Below are positions 1 through 7,791 of a stretch of 57,752 nucleotides of DNA, in pieces. The stretch spans positions 1 through 57,752 of the forward strand of contig DASTSO010000040.1 in assembly GCA_035760645.1 (NCBI GenBank), read 5' to 3'. The notes beneath the pieces were generated by a model. It ran no database searches. It was not told where the DNA came from and saw nothing but the letters and a program-made list of their open reading frames with translations. This DNA comes from DASSTY01 sp035760645 (GTDB taxonomy: Bacteria; Gemmatimonadota; Gemmatimonadetes; Gemmatimonadales; GWC2-71-9). Numbering within the stretch: the first letter of the stretch is position 1; every line of letters starts with the position of its first letter. Position numbers and translations under genes: made by a program.

Positions 1-498
1 CATCGGGTACGGCTTCGTGCGCGGGGAGCCCAGGTCCTCGTCGTCGGGACCCGCGACCCCGATCTCGACCTCCGCTTCGTAGTACCAGGGCTCCAGCGTG
101 TCGTAACCGATCGGCCAGTCCACGCCGACGCCGTAGAGCGACCGGATCCGGAAGTCGTTCGGCATGAAGCGCCACGCCTGGCCAGTCCAGTGCCAGGTGG
201 TGCCGCCGACGGCCCGGATGTACTCGACGGGATACGGGTCGGCGCCCTTCTGCTGGATGTAGTCGTTGGGCGGCGAGCGCATCGGGTGCGGCGCGTGCGC
301 GCTCGGCGGATAGGGCGCCATGTTGTCGTCCTTGAACGGCGAGCCGCGGTAGCGCTCGACGACATCCTGGAGCGCGAGGCGCGGCCCGGCCTCGAGGACG
401 AGCACCGAGGCGCCCGCCCGCGCGAGCCGCTGCGCCATCAGGGCGCCCACGATCCCGGCACCCACGATGACGACGTCGGCCGACGGCTCACCCGGCAT
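1..498 (-). CDS. GMC-family FAD oxidoreductase, large subunit (incomplete at window edge)
   Basis: Only the first 166 codons are present; the gene runs off the left edge. The N-terminus has a Rossmann FAD motif (GAGIVG near residues 13-20) ending in a Glu (LEAGP), followed by the GGTTWHWTG segment seen in gluconate 2-dehydrogenase/choline dehydrogenase-type GMC enzymes. The ATG at 498 overlaps the end of the upstream subunit gene by 11 bases, so the two are translationally coupled. With subunit 3 next door it is probably the catalytic subunit of a periplasmic sugar or alcohol dehydrogenase passing electrons to a cytochrome c. The substrate cannot be told from this fragment. Confidence 0.85.
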   Translation of the reverse strand, partial: MPGEPSADVVIVGAGIVGALMAQRLARAGASVLVLEAGPRLALQDVVERYRGSPFKDDNMAPYPPSAHAPHPMRSPPNDYIQQKGADPYPVEYIRAVGGTTWHWTGQAWRFMPNDFRIRSLYGVGVDWPIGYDTLEPWYYEAEVEIGVAGPDDEDLGSPRTKPYPM

Positions 499-1024
499 CG
501 GTGGTCTCGAGTGCTCGGGCCGTCCAGTAGCCCGGGCGGCCCCGGCAGAACGTCTGCATCACGACCACATCGGCCACGGGCCGGTAGCCGAGGATCGTCT
601 CGTACGCCACGCAGCGGGTCGCGTCGCCCTCGCCGACCAGGCCGAGGTACCAGCCGCGCAGGAGGCGCTGCGCGGCCGCCCGCAGCGGTTGCGGTGCGCG
701 GGCGAGCCCGGGCCCGACCGCCGCGCCGTCCGGGCCGAGCAGCGTCGCCAGCGCGGTGAGCGAGGCGGTCACCGCCGGGTCGGTTCGGGCGAAGGCGGCA
801 TAGAGCTGCGCGCCGAAGGCGGGATCGAGATCGCGCTTGCCGGTGAGGCGCCGGGACACGGCCATGAAGGTCGCGAGCTCCGGCGGCCCCGGCGCACCGG
901 ACCCGGGGCGGCCGGGGCGGCCGGGGCCGAGACGGTCGAGGCCGAGGGGGCCGAGCCCGCCGGCCCAGACCGCGGCGGCGAGCCGCGCCCCGGTGACGAG
1001 GAGTCCCCGGCGGGAGATCGGCAT
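488..1024 (-). CDS. Gluconate 2-dehydrogenase subunit 3-like Tat-exported protein
   Basis: The protein has 178 residues. Its N-terminus is a Tat signal (SRRGLL at residues 4-9, then an Ala/Gly/Leu-rich stretch), which fits folded export to the periplasm with its FAD partner. The rest resembles the small gamma subunit of membrane-bound GMC dehydrogenases, ending in a segment with GYRPVADVV and FCRGRPGYW. It lies immediately upstream of and overlaps the FAD subunit gene. The start at 1024 places the twin arginine right after the first residues. Family assignment rests on the Tat signal, size and partner gene; catalytic residues are not expected in this subunit. Confidence 0.75.
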   Translation of the reverse strand: MPISRRGLLVTGARLAAAVWAGGLGPLGLDRLGPGRPGRPGSGAPGPPELATFMAVSRRLTGKRDLDPAFGAQLYAAFARTDPAVTASLTALATLLGPDGAAVGPGLARAPQPLRAAAQRLLRGWYLGLVGEGDATRCVAYETILGYRPVADVVVMQTFCRGRPGYWTARALETTDAG

Positions 1025-1061
1025 GCGAGGCGACCCCGGGAACGCGGCTCGGCGCCCGGGC

Positions 1062-1652
1062 TCAGTGCCCGGCCGTCTCGCTCCGCCGGCTCGCCTCGAA
1101 CAGGAACCAGGTGCGCCGCTCGGTCTCGTCGATCCACGTCTCGAGGAGGCTCGCGCTCGCCACGTCGCGGTGCTCGTCGCAGAGGTCGTGCGCCTCGCGC
1201 AGCCGGGCCGCGAGCTGCTGGTTGTCGTCGCGCAGCTCGGCCAGCATGTCGAGCGGCTCGACGAACTCGGCGTCGTTGTCCTCCACCCGCTGCATCCGCG
1301 CGATCTCGCCGGTCGAGTGCAGGGTGAGCCCGCCCAGCTTCCGCACCCGCTCGGCGAGCGGATCGGTCATCGCGAAGAGCTGCTCGCCCTGCTCGTCCAG
1401 CAGCAGGTGGTAGTCGCGGAAGTGCGGCCCGCTCATGTGCCAGTGGAAGTTCTTCGTCTTGAGATAGAGCGCGAAGGTGTCGGCGAGCAGCGCGTTGAGC
1501 GCGCCGCTCACGTCCCGGACGGCGGCGGCCGGCAGGTCGTTCGGCGTCGCGAGCGGCAGGTCGGACCGGGCGATCCGACTGGTCGTGCCCCGGCCGGCGG
1601 CGGACCGGGTGCCGGCCGGGGTCCGGGTGGCCGTCTTCGAAGTGGAGATCAT
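1062..1652 (-). CDS. dps: Dps-family DNA-protecting ferritin-like protein
   Basis: This 196-residue protein matches the Dps ferritin fold. The ferroxidase signature is intact: His70 and His72 in NFHWHMSGPHF, then Asp86 and Glu90 in LLLDEQGEQLF. Dps dodecamers oxidise Fe(II) with hydrogen peroxide and coat DNA in stress or stationary phase. The roughly 35-residue N-terminal extension is basic and Ser/Thr-rich, as in Dps proteins that bind DNA through a tail. The ATG overlaps the stop codon of the preceding flavoprotein gene (ATGA), implying coupled translation. A catalase lies elsewhere in the window, but nothing here links the two by regulation. Confidence 0.93.
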   Translation of the reverse strand: MISTSKTATRTPAGTRSAAGRGTTSRIARSDLPLATPNDLPAAAVRDVSGALNALLADTFALYLKTKNFHWHMSGPHFRDYHLLLDEQGEQLFAMTDPLAERVRKLGGLTLHSTGEIARMQRVEDNDAEFVEPLDMLAELRDDNQQLAARLREAHDLCDEHRDVASASLLETWIDETERRTWFLFEASRRSETAGH

Positions 1653-2122
1653 GGGGAGCCTCGTGCGGAGGAAGGGGAAGCGGCGCGACCGGTCATTTCG
1701 GCGGGGAAGAGCCGGAGGATGACCTGCCGGAAGGGCGCCGGGTCGTCGGGGGTGAAGATCTCGGGGAGCAGCTCGCGCATCTGGGCGATCGCCTCCTCGC
1801 GCGCGCGTACGTCGGCCTCGGCGCCCTGCTCATCCAGGAGGTAAATGCTTCCGCGGACGACCACGCTCTGCCAGTCGAAGAGATCGTGCGTCTCGTCGAC
1901 CTCGAAGGCCACCCACGGATGGTGCGCGAGCGTCGTGAGCTTGGTGCCGGGGGCCGTACGGCAGAGGATGGTGCCGCGGTGAAACACGTAGTGGATCGGC
2001 TCCAGGTCCACCCGATCGTGGAACGAGAAGGCGATGCGCCCGACGTGATTGCGCGCGAGGATCGCTTCCATCTCGGCCGACTCGAGGGTACGGAACCGGA
2101 TCCGGGCACGCTGCGCGCTCAT
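1649..2122 (-). CDS. Pyridoxamine 5'-phosphate oxidase-fold flavin protein
   Basis: The 157-residue product starts at ATG 2122 behind a good ribosome site (GGAGG, 7 bases upstream). It has the split-barrel FMN-binding pattern of the Pyridox_ox_2/Nim-like family: an N-terminal helix (MEAILARNHVGRIAF), the HYVFHRGTILCRTA strand pair, and VAFEVDETHDLFDWQSVVVRG. Such proteins bind FMN or F420 and reduce small molecules; few have known substrates. A longer frame continues upstream, but its sequence is low-complexity Arg-rich and lacks a ribosome site. The gene ends in a 4-base overlap with dps, so the two form a stress-type operon. Confidence 0.8.
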   Translation of the reverse strand: MSAQRARIRFRTLESAEMEAILARNHVGRIAFSFHDRVDLEPIHYVFHRGTILCRTAPGTKLTTLAHHPWVAFEVDETHDLFDWQSVVVRGSIYLLDEQGAEADVRAREEAIAQMRELLPEIFTPDDPAPFRQVILRLFPAEMTGRAASPSSARGSP

Positions 2123-2155
2123 GCTTTCGCCTCCGCCCGTCGGACAGGCGCCACG

Positions 2156-2200
2156 CACGAGGGCGGACGCTCGGCCGTCGCCGGTGCGTCCGCCCTCGTG
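2156..2200. terminator. Perfect 15-bp inverted repeat between the cox operon and the PNPOx/dps operon
   Basis: Arms at 2156-2170 and 2186-2200 (CACGAGGGCGGACGC and its exact complement) enclose a 15-base loop. All flanking genes read leftwards, so the hairpin could end the oxidase transcript or form a leader stem 34 bases before the PNPOx start. There is no T-tract on either side, so a classic intrinsic terminator is not assured. The rest of 2123-2361 shows no gene. Confidence 0.55.
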
Positions 2201-2361
2201 TCTGTCTCGCCGCACCGTCGGATGTCCGGCCCTCGCGGGTACGTCGCCGCGGGACCGCGTTTCATAGCTACGCGCCTTCGGGAGCCCGCGCAAGCGCCGC
2301 TCGCGACCGCGCCGCCGGTCCGGCTGTCGCGCCCCGCACCCGGGCCGGGCCGGTCGGAGCG

Positions 2362-2748
2362 TCAGGCGCATGGCGGCACCAGCAGGATCACGAAGCACTG
2401 CCCGACGATGGCGAGCGTCGCGATCGCGTCCGCCCCGACCGTCACCGCGACCCGGAAGGGGAGCGCGCCCTCGTGCCGCCTGCGCCGCCGCCGGAGCGCG
2501 TGCAGCACGACGACGCAGGCCGCGGCGGCGGTGAGCAGCAGGAGCACGGGGACGAGCCCCGCAGGTCCGTGCGTGTGGGGCCTCGCGACGCCGAACTCGC
2601 AGGCGAGCGCCTGCACGATGTAGATCGCGAGCAGGTGCACGGCCCAGACGAGGAACCCGAAGGTCGTGTCGAGGAGGCGTGCGACGGCGCGCTGGTCCCG
2701 TGCGCGTGTGGGTGCCGGCCGGGGTGCGACGGCCAGGTCAGGCGGCAC
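2362..2748 (-). CDS. Small membrane protein of the cytochrome oxidase operon
   Basis: I do not recognise a family. The 128-residue product has three hydrophobic segments (about residues 29-50, 64-81 and 98-124), an internal Arg-rich cytoplasmic patch (RRRRRRHEG) and a Pro/Ala-rich N-terminus. It starts with GTG at 2748, 11 bases inside the end of the fused oxidase subunit gene, so it is the last gene of the cox operon. By position it is either an accessory subunit or an assembly factor. It is not CtaG-like and shows no haem or copper motif. Confidence 0.7.
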   Translation of the reverse strand: MPPDLAVAPRPAPTRARDQRAVARLLDTTFGFLVWAVHLLAIYIVQALACEFGVARPHTHGPAGLVPVLLLLTAAAACVVVLHALRRRRRRHEGALPFRVAVTVGADAIATLAIVGQCFVILLVPPCA

Positions 2749-5278
2749 GGGGGAACCCCGCCACGATGAGGAGCACGAGGAGGGTCGCCGGCAGGGTGAA
2801 GCGCCACCAGAGCAGACAGACGTCCAGCGTCACCCGCCGCCACGAGTCGATCATGCCGAGACCGAGACGCACGAGACACCAGAGCGCCATCGCCGCGCCC
2901 AGGGCGACGTGCAGGCCGACGTACCCCACGAGCGTCCAGACGGCGGCGCCGTAGCTGTGCGCCGCCGGGTCGACGCCCATGGCGCCGAGCCAGCGCACCC
3001 CGACGACGAGCGCCCCGGCCGCGAGGAGGGTCGAGAGGGCGAGACAGACGCCGGCGGCGCGCCCGCGCTCGCGCCGCACCCGCCGGTCGGCGAGCTCGAA
3101 GCCGAGCCACGCGCCGAGGGTGAGCAGCGCCGCGAGCAGCGGTGCGCCGATGCTCGGCAGGGCCGCGGGCTCGGGGGGCCAGAGACCCGGCTGGCCGCTC
3201 CAGAGGTAGAAGTAGGCGAAAACGAACGACGCCACCACCGCGGCGTCCGAGACGAGCAGCACCATCAAACCCCAGCGGCCGACGCTCCCCGTGTCGTTCC
3301 GGTAGAGCGGGAGCGCGAGCCCCCGGCCGGCGTCCGCCAGCCCCCGCGGCTGGGCCGGGTCCAGCGACCAGAGCCAGCCGCCGTATGCCCCGGCGGCGAC
3401 GAGCCCCGCGACGATGCCCAGAACACGGAGCCGCAGCGTCATTGCCGCGAAGACCGCGGCGGTCGCCACGGCGGCGACGAACGCGGTCCAGCCGGGGCCC
3501 GGCAGCCGGAGGATCTGCTCCGGCTCGCTCGAGAGCGGCCCCGTGAGCAGCGCCTCGCGCTCGCGCGTCGGCGCATCGGGCAGGTAGCCCCGGCCCGCCG
3601 TCTCCTCCTCCTCGAGATCGGGCTGCTCCCAGAGCGGATAGCGGGACGTGATGGAGACGAGGCTCCGGAGGCCGTAGTCCGAGAGCCCGCCGAGCCACTC
3701 GAGCGACGGCGCGCCCCACGGGTTGCGCTCGGCGATGCGTGGCCGGCGGAGGTGCAGGAGGAAGTCCATGACGACGACCAGCACCCCCGCGGCGAAGACG
3801 AAGGAGAAGATCGAGGAGACGAGGTTGAGCGTGCTCCAGCCCAGGCCGCCGTCATAGGTGTAGACGCGCCGCGGCATCCCGCGCAGGCCCGTGAGGTGCA
3901 TCGGCAGGAACGCCGCGTTGAAGCCGACGAACATGAGCCAGAAGGCCCATCGGCCGGCGCGCTCCGAGAGCAGCCGGTGCGTCACCCAAGGGGTCCAGTA
4001 GTAGATCGCGGCGAAGAGTGGGAAGACCATCCCGCCGATCAGCACGTAGTGGAAGTGCGCGACCACGAAGTAGGTGTCGTGCACCTGCCAGTCGTAGGGC
4101 ACCGCGGCCACCATGACGCCGGTGACGCCGCCCATGGTGAAGATGACCAGGAAGCCCAGCAGGAAGAGGAGCGGTGGCCGCAGCTGCGGCGTCCCCTCCC
4201 AGAGCGTCGCCAGCCAGGCGAAGACCTGGATCCCCATCGGGATCGCGATCGCGCTGCTCGCGGCCGAGAAGAAGCCCAGGGACATCAGCGGCAGGCCGGT
4301 CGCGAACATGTGGTGCACCCAGAGCCCGAAGCTGAGGAAGCCCACCGCGACCGCCGCCACCACGATCCAGCCGTAGCCCACGAGCCGGACGCGCACGAAG
4401 GCCGGCAGGATCATGGAGACCATGCCGGCCGCCGGCAGGAAGATGATGTAGACCTCCGGGTGGCCGAACAGCCAGAAGAGATGCTGCCACAGGAGCGGAT
4501 CTCCCCCGCGCGTGGCGTCGTAGAACGGCATCCCGGCGGCGCGCTCGAGCTCGAGGAGGGTGTCGGCCGCGATCACCGTGGGCATGCCGATCATGATCAT
4601 CCCGGCGGTGACCAGCACGTACCAGGCGAACACCGGCATCCGCGCGAGCGTCATCCCCGGCGCGCGGGTCTTGAGGATCCCCACCACGAGCTCCACCGCG
4701 GCGGCCACGGCCGAGATCTCCACGAAGCCGAGGCCGAGGATCCAGACGTCGGTGTTGATGCCGGGAGAGTATGGTAGGCTGGTGAGCGGCGGGTACATGA
4801 ACCAGCCTCCGTCGGGCGCGACCCCGAAGAAGAGGCTGGCGAAGACCATCACGCCGCCGACGGCGTACGACCAGAAGCCCAGCGCCGAGAGCCGGGGATA
4901 GGGCATGTCGCGCGTGCCGAGCATGCTGGGCAGCAGGAGGACGGCGATGGCCTCGACGATGGGCACGGCGAAGAGGAACATCATCACCGTGCCGTGCATC
5001 GTGAACACCTGGTTGTACTGCTCGGCATCGAGGAAGCCACCGCCCGGCTCGGCGAGCTGGATGCGCATCAGGAGCGCGAGCACGCCGGCGCCGAGGAAGA
5101 AGAGGAAGCCGGTGGCGATGTATAGCAACCCGATGTGCGTGTTGTTCACCTCGGTGAAGAAGGCGAATCGCCGCGGCTTCGCCCACGCGATCCGGAGCCG
5201 TTCGAGCCCGTCGGGGCCGCACGACTGCGGATGGAGAACCGGCGCCGCCTGCGCGGCGTCGACCGGGGGCGTCGTCAC
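2738..5278 (-). CDS. coxA: Cytochrome c oxidase subunit I fused to subunit III (caa3 type)
   Basis: This is an 846-residue fusion. Residues 1 to about 560 are subunit I with all metal ligands: His95 (FTMHGTVMM, haem a), His273 and Tyr277 (GHPEVY, CuB and cross-linked Tyr), His322/His323 (VHHMFATG, CuB), His408 and His410 (AHFHYVL, haem a3 and haem a). From about residue 580 it continues in frame into seven hydrophobic segments of subunit III type, where the usual conserved Glu of the third helix is Asp (LLVSDAAVV). Thermus-type caa3 oxidases carry the same I/III fusion. The start is GTG 5278, overlapping the coxB stop by 4 bases; an open frame extending upstream is a shadow of coxB. Confidence 0.95.
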   Translation of the reverse strand: MTTPPVDAAQAAPVLHPQSCGPDGLERLRIAWAKPRRFAFFTEVNNTHIGLLYIATGFLFFLGAGVLALLMRIQLAEPGGGFLDAEQYNQVFTMHGTVMMFLFAVPIVEAIAVLLLPSMLGTRDMPYPRLSALGFWSYAVGGVMVFASLFFGVAPDGGWFMYPPLTSLPYSPGINTDVWILGLGFVEISAVAAAVELVVGILKTRAPGMTLARMPVFAWYVLVTAGMIMIGMPTVIAADTLLELERAAGMPFYDATRGGDPLLWQHLFWLFGHPEVYIIFLPAAGMVSMILPAFVRVRLVGYGWIVVAAVAVGFLSFGLWVHHMFATGLPLMSLGFFSAASSAIAIPMGIQVFAWLATLWEGTPQLRPPLLFLLGFLVIFTMGGVTGVMVAAVPYDWQVHDTYFVVAHFHYVLIGGMVFPLFAAIYYWTPWVTHRLLSERAGRWAFWLMFVGFNAAFLPMHLTGLRGMPRRVYTYDGGLGWSTLNLVSSIFSFVFAAGVLVVVMDFLLHLRRPRIAERNPWGAPSLEWLGGLSDYGLRSLVSITSRYPLWEQPDLEEEETAGRGYLPDAPTREREALLTGPLSSEPEQILRLPGPGWTAFVAAVATAAVFAAMTLRLRVLGIVAGLVAAGAYGGWLWSLDPAQPRGLADAGRGLALPLYRNDTGSVGRWGLMVLLVSDAAVVASFVFAYFYLWSGQPGLWPPEPAALPSIGAPLLAALLTLGAWLGFELADRRVRRERGRAAGVCLALSTLLAAGALVVGVRWLGAMGVDPAAHSYGAAVWTLVGYVGLHVALGAAMALWCLVRLGLGMIDSWRRVTLDVCLLWWRFTLPATLLVLLIVAGFPRAA

Positions 5279-6261
5279 TGGAGCGACTCGAGCCAGGCGG
5301 CGAGGGCGCGCAGCTGCGTGCCGGTGAGCTGGTCGTAGGACGGCATCGCGTTGCCCGGCTTCAGGTGCTGTGCGCTCGCGATCCAGCCGGCGATGTTGCC
5401 GACGCCGCCATGGAGCGCACCGGCGGCGATCGTTCGCCGCGCGCCCACGAGCGTGAGGTCGGGCCCGAGCGTGCCGCGCGAGACGCCGCGCACCGTGTGG
5501 CAGCTGCTGCAGCCGAGGCTGTCGAAGAGCGCGCGGCCCTGGCGCAGCTCGGGCGCGGCGGGTGGAGGCACCGGCCGTGCCAGGTGGGCGAGCCAGAGGT
5601 CGAACTCCGCGCGCGGCACGACCACGACGTCGAACGCCATCAGCGCGTGCTGCAGCCCGCAGTATTCGGCGCACTGGCCCCGATAGACGCCGGGCCGGGT
5701 CGCCCGGAGTACCAGGCGGTTCACCCGGCCCGGGACGAGATCGGTCTTGCCGGCGAGATTGGGCACCCAGAAGCTATGAATCACGTCGCCCGCGCGGAGC
5801 AGGAGCTCGACGCGCTCGCCGGCCGGGAGCCGCAGCTCGTTGGCGGACGCGACGACGGCCGACGCGGGTGCGCGCCGGTACGCCATCGCCCACCAGAACT
5901 GGTGGCCGGTGACCTCGACCGAGAGCCGGTCGGTCGGCAGCGGCGCGCGCGACTCGTGGCCGACGCGCATGACGTAGGGCACCAGCGCCGTGAGGGTGAG
6001 CAACGGCAGGGCGACGCCCCCGCCCCAGAGGAAGAGCCGGCGATCCACGGCGCGCGCGCGCCGCGCGAAGAGCGGCACGAGCGCAAGCACCAGCACGAGG
6101 AGTACGACGAGCGTGGCGCCCGCGTACATCCAGAGTCCGAGACGGTGAATGGCGGCGGCGGAGGGACCGGCGGGATCGAGCGCGGACTGCGGGCCCGCGC
6201 ACCCCGCCAGCAGCGTGGGAGCGAGACCGACGAGTCTGCCGGGCGCGCGCGTGACCCTCAA
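5275..6261 (-). CDS. coxB: Cytochrome c oxidase subunit II with C-terminal cytochrome c domain, lipoprotein
   Basis: The best start is TTG 6261, seven bases after GGGAGG; it gives a 328-residue lipoprotein with a lipobox (LLAGC) near residue 20. Two membrane helices follow, then the cupredoxin domain with the CuA site CAEYCGLQHALM (Cys197, Cys201, His205, Met208). The C-terminus is a monohaem cytochrome c domain (CSSCH, Cys251-His255, with a likely Met ligand in AMPSY). Subunit II carrying its own haem defines caa3 oxidases, which accept electrons from soluble or membrane cytochrome c. It is the first gene of the operon and lies divergent to zwf. Confidence 0.95.
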   Translation of the reverse strand: MRVTRAPGRLVGLAPTLLAGCAGPQSALDPAGPSAAAIHRLGLWMYAGATLVVLLVLVLALVPLFARRARAVDRRLFLWGGGVALPLLTLTALVPYVMRVGHESRAPLPTDRLSVEVTGHQFWWAMAYRRAPASAVVASANELRLPAGERVELLLRAGDVIHSFWVPNLAGKTDLVPGRVNRLVLRATRPGVYRGQCAEYCGLQHALMAFDVVVVPRAEFDLWLAHLARPVPPPAAPELRQGRALFDSLGCSSCHTVRGVSRGTLGPDLTLVGARRTIAAGALHGGVGNIAGWIASAQHLKPGNAMPSYDQLTGTQLRALAAWLESLQ

Positions 6262-6276
6262 GATGTATCCTCCCAA

Positions 6277-6316
6277 GTGGCGCACCGGCCGCCGGAGCGG
6301 CCGGCCGGTGCGCCAC
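6277..6316. repeat. Perfect 15-bp inverted repeat in the coxB/zwf divergent intergenic region
   Basis: Arms 6277-6291 (GTGGCGCACCGGCCG) and 6302-6316 are exact complements around a 10-base spacer. A second, imperfect stem (CCCGCC/GGCGGG) follows at 6316-6335. On the minus strand the first hairpin ends only a few bases before the coxB ribosome site, so it could act as an RNA leader structure. As DNA it could be an operator between two divergent genes. Confidence 0.6.
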
Positions 6317-6401
6317 CCGCCCACAGTGGGGCGGGCGCGCCCGTGCGTCAATACGCGAACTCGGAGGACGCCCGCTGGCGGACCCGCATGGAGGCCCCCG
6401 C

Positions 6402-7772
6402 ATGATCGAGAGACTCGTGCTCTTCGGCGCCACCGGCGACCTCGCCGGCCGCTATCTGCTGCCCGCGCTCGCCGCACTGCAAGCCGCCGGCGAGTTGCCC
6501 GCGGACTTCGCAGTCGTCGGCACCGCCCGCCAGAAGCTCGACGACGCGGCGTTCGGGCGCCTGGCCGCCGAGCGACTCGCCGAGCATGCCGCGGATGTAC
6601 CGGCCCCAGCTCGCGACGCGCTGGTGAGCGCACTGCGCTATCGCCCGGCCGATCTCGCCGACCCGGCGAGCGTCGCACCACTCCTTCGCGACGGCGCGGC
6701 ACCGTCCGATCCGCTCGCGGCCTATCTCGCGCTGCCGCCCCGCCTCTTTCCGACCACGGTCGATTCGCTCGCTGCCGCCGGGCTCCCCGCGGGCAGCCGC
6801 ATCGCGGTCGAGAAGCCGTTCGGCGATGATCTCGCGAGCGCCGTCGCGCTCGAGCGGCAGTTGACGCGTGTCGTGGGCGAGACGGACGCCGCGACGGTGT
6901 TCCGCGTCGATCACGTGCTCGGCATGGCCACGGTGCAGAACCTGCCGGGCCTGCGCTTCGCCAACCCGCTCCTCGAAGCGGTGTGGAACGGCGCCCACGT
7001 CGAGCGGATCGAGATTCTGTGGGAGGAGACGCTGGCCCTCGAGGATCGCGCCGGCTACTACGATGCGGCGGGCGCACTGAAGGACGTGATGCAGAACCAC
7101 ATGCTGCAGGTCCTCGCGCTGCTGGCGATGGAGCCGCCGGCCACCCTCGGCGCCCGGGACCTGCACGAGCGCAAGCTCGCGCTGCTGCGATCGCTGCGCC
7201 CGCCACGGCCCGACGAGCTCGCGGCGAAGACCCGGCGGGCCCGCTACACAGCGGGCCCCGGCGTGCCGGCGTACGCCGACGAGCCGGGCGTGGACCCGGC
7301 GCGCGGCACCGAGACGTTGGCCGAGGTGACGCTGACGCTCGACGCCCCGCGTTGGGGCGGCACCCCCGTGGTCCTGCGCGCCGGCAAGGCGCTCGCCGAG
7401 CGGCGCAAGGAGGCGGTGGTCCGGTTCCGGCCGCCGACGCAGGGGCCGTTCGCGGCGCACCCGGCGATGCGGGGTGCCGAGCTGCGCATCGGCCTCGACG
7501 GTCACGAGGACCTCCGCCTGCATCTGACCGGCAGCGCCCTCGCCACCCCACCCCGCCCCGTGCCGCTCACGTTGTGCGGCCCCTCGCCTGCCGCTGCGCT
7601 CCCCGCCTACGCGAACGTGCTGCTGGACATCCTGCGCGGCGGCAGCACCCTGTCGGTCGGCGCCGGCGAATCCGAAGCGGCTTGGCGCATCCTGACCCCG
7701 GTCCTCGAGGGATGGGCGGAGGGCCGGGTCCCGCTCGAGGAGTACCCGGCCGGGTCGAACGGACCGGGCTGA
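6402..7772 (+). CDS. zwf: Glucose-6-phosphate 1-dehydrogenase
   Basis: The 456-residue protein starts at ATG 6402 after a GGAGG site. It has the N-terminal NADP-binding GATGDLAGRYLLPAL motif, the VEKPFGDDL substrate-site loop, and the active-site RVDHVLGMATVQN, equivalent to the family's RIDHYLGKE. It oxidises glucose 6-phosphate to 6-phosphogluconolactone, making NADPH at the entry to the pentose phosphate or Entner-Doudoroff route. It stands alone: coxB is divergent and the phospholipase D gene converges with a 19-base gap. The active-site loop departs from the consensus (GMA for GKE), typical of divergent bacterial forms. Confidence 0.93.
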   Translation: MIERLVLFGATGDLAGRYLLPALAALQAAGELPADFAVVGTARQKLDDAAFGRLAAERLAEHAADVPAPARDALVSALRYRPADLADPASVAPLLRDGAAPSDPLAAYLALPPRLFPTTVDSLAAAGLPAGSRIAVEKPFGDDLASAVALERQLTRVVGETDAATVFRVDHVLGMATVQNLPGLRFANPLLEAVWNGAHVERIEILWEETLALEDRAGYYDAAGALKDVMQNHMLQVLALLAMEPPATLGARDLHERKLALLRSLRPPRPDELAAKTRRARYTAGPGVPAYADEPGVDPARGTETLAEVTLTLDAPRWGGTPVVLRAGKALAERRKEAVVRFRPPTQGPFAAHPAMRGAELRIGLDGHEDLRLHLTGSALATPPRPVPLTLCGPSPAAALPAYANVLLDILRGGSTLSVGAGESEAAWRILTPVLEGWAEGRVPLEEYPAGSNGPG

Positions 7773-7791
7773 CGCCCGCCTCGCGACGCTC

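Noticed and set aside
2666..4777. A 703-codon plus-strand open frame opposite the oxidase subunit gene
   Set aside because: It shows no recognisable domain, while every haem and copper ligand is found on the minus strand.
5275..7551. An apparent 758-residue subunit II
   Set aside because: Its upstream part lies antisense to zwf. The lipobox and ribosome site place the start at TTG 6261.
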